From Psychroserpens damuponensis (GTDB taxonomy: Bacteria; Bacteroidota; Bacteroidia; Flavobacteriales; Flavobacteriaceae), in NCBI RefSeq assembly GCF_000826655.1, contig NZ_JXJO01000004.1, forward strand, positions 124,001 through 188,000: DNA of 64,000 nucleotides, given 5' to 3'. Position 1 is the first letter of the stretch. Every line of letters starts with the position of its first letter. Below the pieces are notes generated by a model, which did not search any database, was not told the DNA's origin, and saw only the letters and a program-made list of their open reading frames with translations. Shown in pieces: positions 62,796-64,000 of the stretch. The translations under genes and the position numbers were made by a program.

Positions 62796-63950
62796 ATGAA
62801 GATTCTTTTAATTGGCGAATATAGCAGGTTACACAATTCTCTAAAAGAGGGTCTATTAAAACTAGGACATGAAGTTACAATAATTGGTGATGGTGATGGT
62901 TTTAAAAATTACCCTGTTGATATTTTATTAAAAAACAGGTACGTTAAAAGACCACTAAATATTTTAAGAAAAATTCTTTATCGCCTTTTTAAAATAGATT
63001 TAAAATCTATATCAAAAGAGAAACAATTTAATGCTTATAAAAATCAACTAAAAGGTTTTGATATAGTACAACTCATCAATGAACGCCCTTTTAAAACTGT
63101 TCCCAAAACTGAAAAAAAACTCTTAAATTATATTTTTGAGAATAATAAAAATGTGTTTTTACTGTCTTGTGGTTGTGATTTCCCAAGTGTAGATTATGCT
63201 ATGAAAAAGAAATTTAGATATTCTATTTTAACACCTTTTTTTGAAGGTAAAGTCACAAGGAAAGAATTTGACCCAATACTATTATACTTAGAGAATAACC
63301 ACAGAAAAACACATGATTACTTGTACAAAAATATTAAAGGTGTCATCTCTTCTGATATTGATTATCACATACCCTTATTGGGAAATTCTAAATATTTAGG
63401 ATTGATTCCTAACCCTATAAACATTAACAGAGTAAGCTTCAAAGCAAACAATCCTCAAGAGAAAATCATTATTTTTCATGGAATCAATAAAGCTAATTAT
63501 TATAAAAAAGGAAATGATTTTTTTGAACAAGCTTTAGACATAATTAATATTAAATACAAAGACAAAGTTGAAATAATTTCTACCACAGATATCCCTTACA
63601 ACAATTATATAGACATTTATAATAAAGCACATATCCTTTTAGATATGGTCTATGCATACGATCAAGGATACAATGCTTTAGAAGCTATGGCAAAAGGGAA
63701 AGTTGTATTTACTGGTGCAGAACAAGAGTGGTTGGATTATTATGGATTAGAGAAAAACACAGTTGCTATTAATGCCGAACCTAATGTAGACAGTATTATT
63801 AAAAATTTAGAATGGTTAATTAATAATCCTGAACAGATTACTATTATTTCAAAAAATGCCAGACAATTTATAGAAGAAAAGCATAATTATATTAATATTG
63901 CTCAAGATTATATAACCCTTTGGTTAAAAACAACACAAATATTTAAATAG
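62796..63950 (+). CDS. GT-B-type glycosyltransferase, probable
   Basis: The 384-residue protein starts MKILLIGEYSRLHNSLKEGL and has IIFHGINKANYYKKGNDFFE with EIISTTDIPYNNYIDIYNKA, then AYDQGYNALEAMAKGKVVFTG, which is the nucleotide-sugar region of GT-B enzymes (E and A-M-A-x-G). The N-terminal half is diverged. The donor is unknown. It may act on the same polysaccharide as the adjoining genes. The next gene starts five bases after its stop. Confidence 0.78.
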   Translation: MKILLIGEYSRLHNSLKEGLLKLGHEVTIIGDGDGFKNYPVDILLKNRYVKRPLNILRKILYRLFKIDLKSISKEKQFNAYKNQLKGFDIVQLINERPFKTVPKTEKKLLNYIFENNKNVFLLSCGCDFPSVDYAMKKKFRYSILTPFFEGKVTRKEFDPILLYLENNHRKTHDYLYKNIKGVISSDIDYHIPLLGNSKYLGLIPNPININRVSFKANNPQEKIIIFHGINKANYYKKGNDFFEQALDIINIKYKDKVEIISTTDIPYNNYIDIYNKAHILLDMVYAYDQGYNALEAMAKGKVVFTGAEQEWLDYYGLEKNTVAINAEPNVDSIIKNLEWLINNPEQITIISKNARQFIEEKHNYINIAQDYITLWLKTTQIFK

Positions 63951-63955
63951 TTTAT

Positions 63956-64000
63956 ATGATTTCAGATAAAGCAACTATTGGAAAAAATGTACAAATAGGC
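63956..64000 (+). CDS. Hexapeptide acyltransferase, N-terminus only (cut by window edge)
   Basis: An ATG at 63956 opens a frame of 15 codons to the window end, reading MISDKATIGKNVQIG. The I-G-x-x-V-x-I-G spacing is the start of a left-handed beta-helix (hexapeptide) acyltransferase. Given the FdtA-like gene nearby, an FdtC/QdtC-type N-acetyltransferase is likely but unproven. It is five bases after the glycosyltransferase stop and probably co-transcribed. Confidence 0.6.
   Translation, partial: MISDKATIGKNVQIG

Noticed and set aside
1-64000. tRNA, rRNA or tmRNA genes
   Set aside because: Reading the gaps showed no cloverleaf with the usual T-arm GGTTCNANNCC sequence and no rRNA-like segment. 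A tRNA search program would be decisive.
1-64000. Insertion sequences, prophage or integrated element
   Set aside because: No transposase, integrase, phage structural gene or target-site duplication was found. The gene set is chromosomal and syntenic in character.

Overview
The window is a chromosomal stretch of a Gram-negative member of the Bacteroidota, most likely a marine Flavobacteriaceae. The evidence is the low GC content, weak Shine-Dalgarno sequences, promoters of the TAnnTTTG type, proteins ending in type IX secretion (T9SS) sorting domains, a fused hypoxanthine phosphoribosyltransferase-adenylate kinase, and many lipoproteins and secreted proteins of flavobacterial type. It is mostly ordinary core genome. 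I saw no rRNA, tRNA, transposase, prophage or CRISPR array. Genus-level placement is not possible from sequence reading alone.

Layout. 1-3.5 kb: the cut N-terminus of a LytS-like histidine kinase, two small membrane proteins, a possibly decayed stretch, a DinB-like protein and a DUF4136 lipoprotein. 3.5-7.5 kb: nucleotide and GTPase genes (obg, hpt-adk fusion; purK-purE). 7.6-11.2 kb: a secreted unknown, an M3 metallopeptidase and another secreted unknown. 11.3-15.8 kb: a compact operon led by a GbsR/MarR-type regulator, with four small membrane proteins, a DCC-type thiol oxidoreductase with membrane helices and a TIGR01777 epimerase-like protein. The same inverted repeat, AACTTTCA-N8-TGAAAGTT, stands before the regulator and before the next two genes. 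A broken DUF2071 gene lies just downstream. 15.9-21.7 kb: an ECF sigma factor with a small zinc-finger-like partner, a UbiA-like membrane protein, gcvP and a ketoacyl synthase III homologue.

21.7-37 kb: a T9SS-exported LamG protein with three near-identical 267-bp repeats, a methyltransferase plus glycosyltransferase pair, a secreted nuclease coupled to a PafA-like phosphatase, MlaEF transporter parts, a DUF389 protein, GDP-mannose synthesis (manC), a SprT-like protein and a 1360-residue exported FG-GAP/ASPIC/vanadium-haloperoxidase fusion. 37-48.3 kb: a Rid-family lipoprotein lacking the usual arginine, an orphan 248-residue protein, a CBS/CysK-type synthase, a LolC/E-type permease, NamZ (DUF1343), and a run of envelope and lipid genes.

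48.3-51.4 kb: a tandem array of nine about 84-bp palindromic elements with a period of about 127-131 bp, followed by an amidohydrolase and then more copies of the element. A related hairpin stands beside obg at 3.5 kb. 51.4-57.7 kb: an outer-membrane barrel protein, a lipoprotein with a gliding-type domain, a 1006-residue TPR protein and ftsE. 57.7-64 kb: a surface-polysaccharide region with a beta-helix protein, four glycosyltransferases, an FdtA-like sugar ketoisomerase and the first codons of a hexapeptide acyltransferase.

The three signals most worth follow-up are the triple-operator membrane operon, the palindromic tandem array and the haloperoxidase fusion. Function assignments rest on motif recognition by eye. 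No database search was run.
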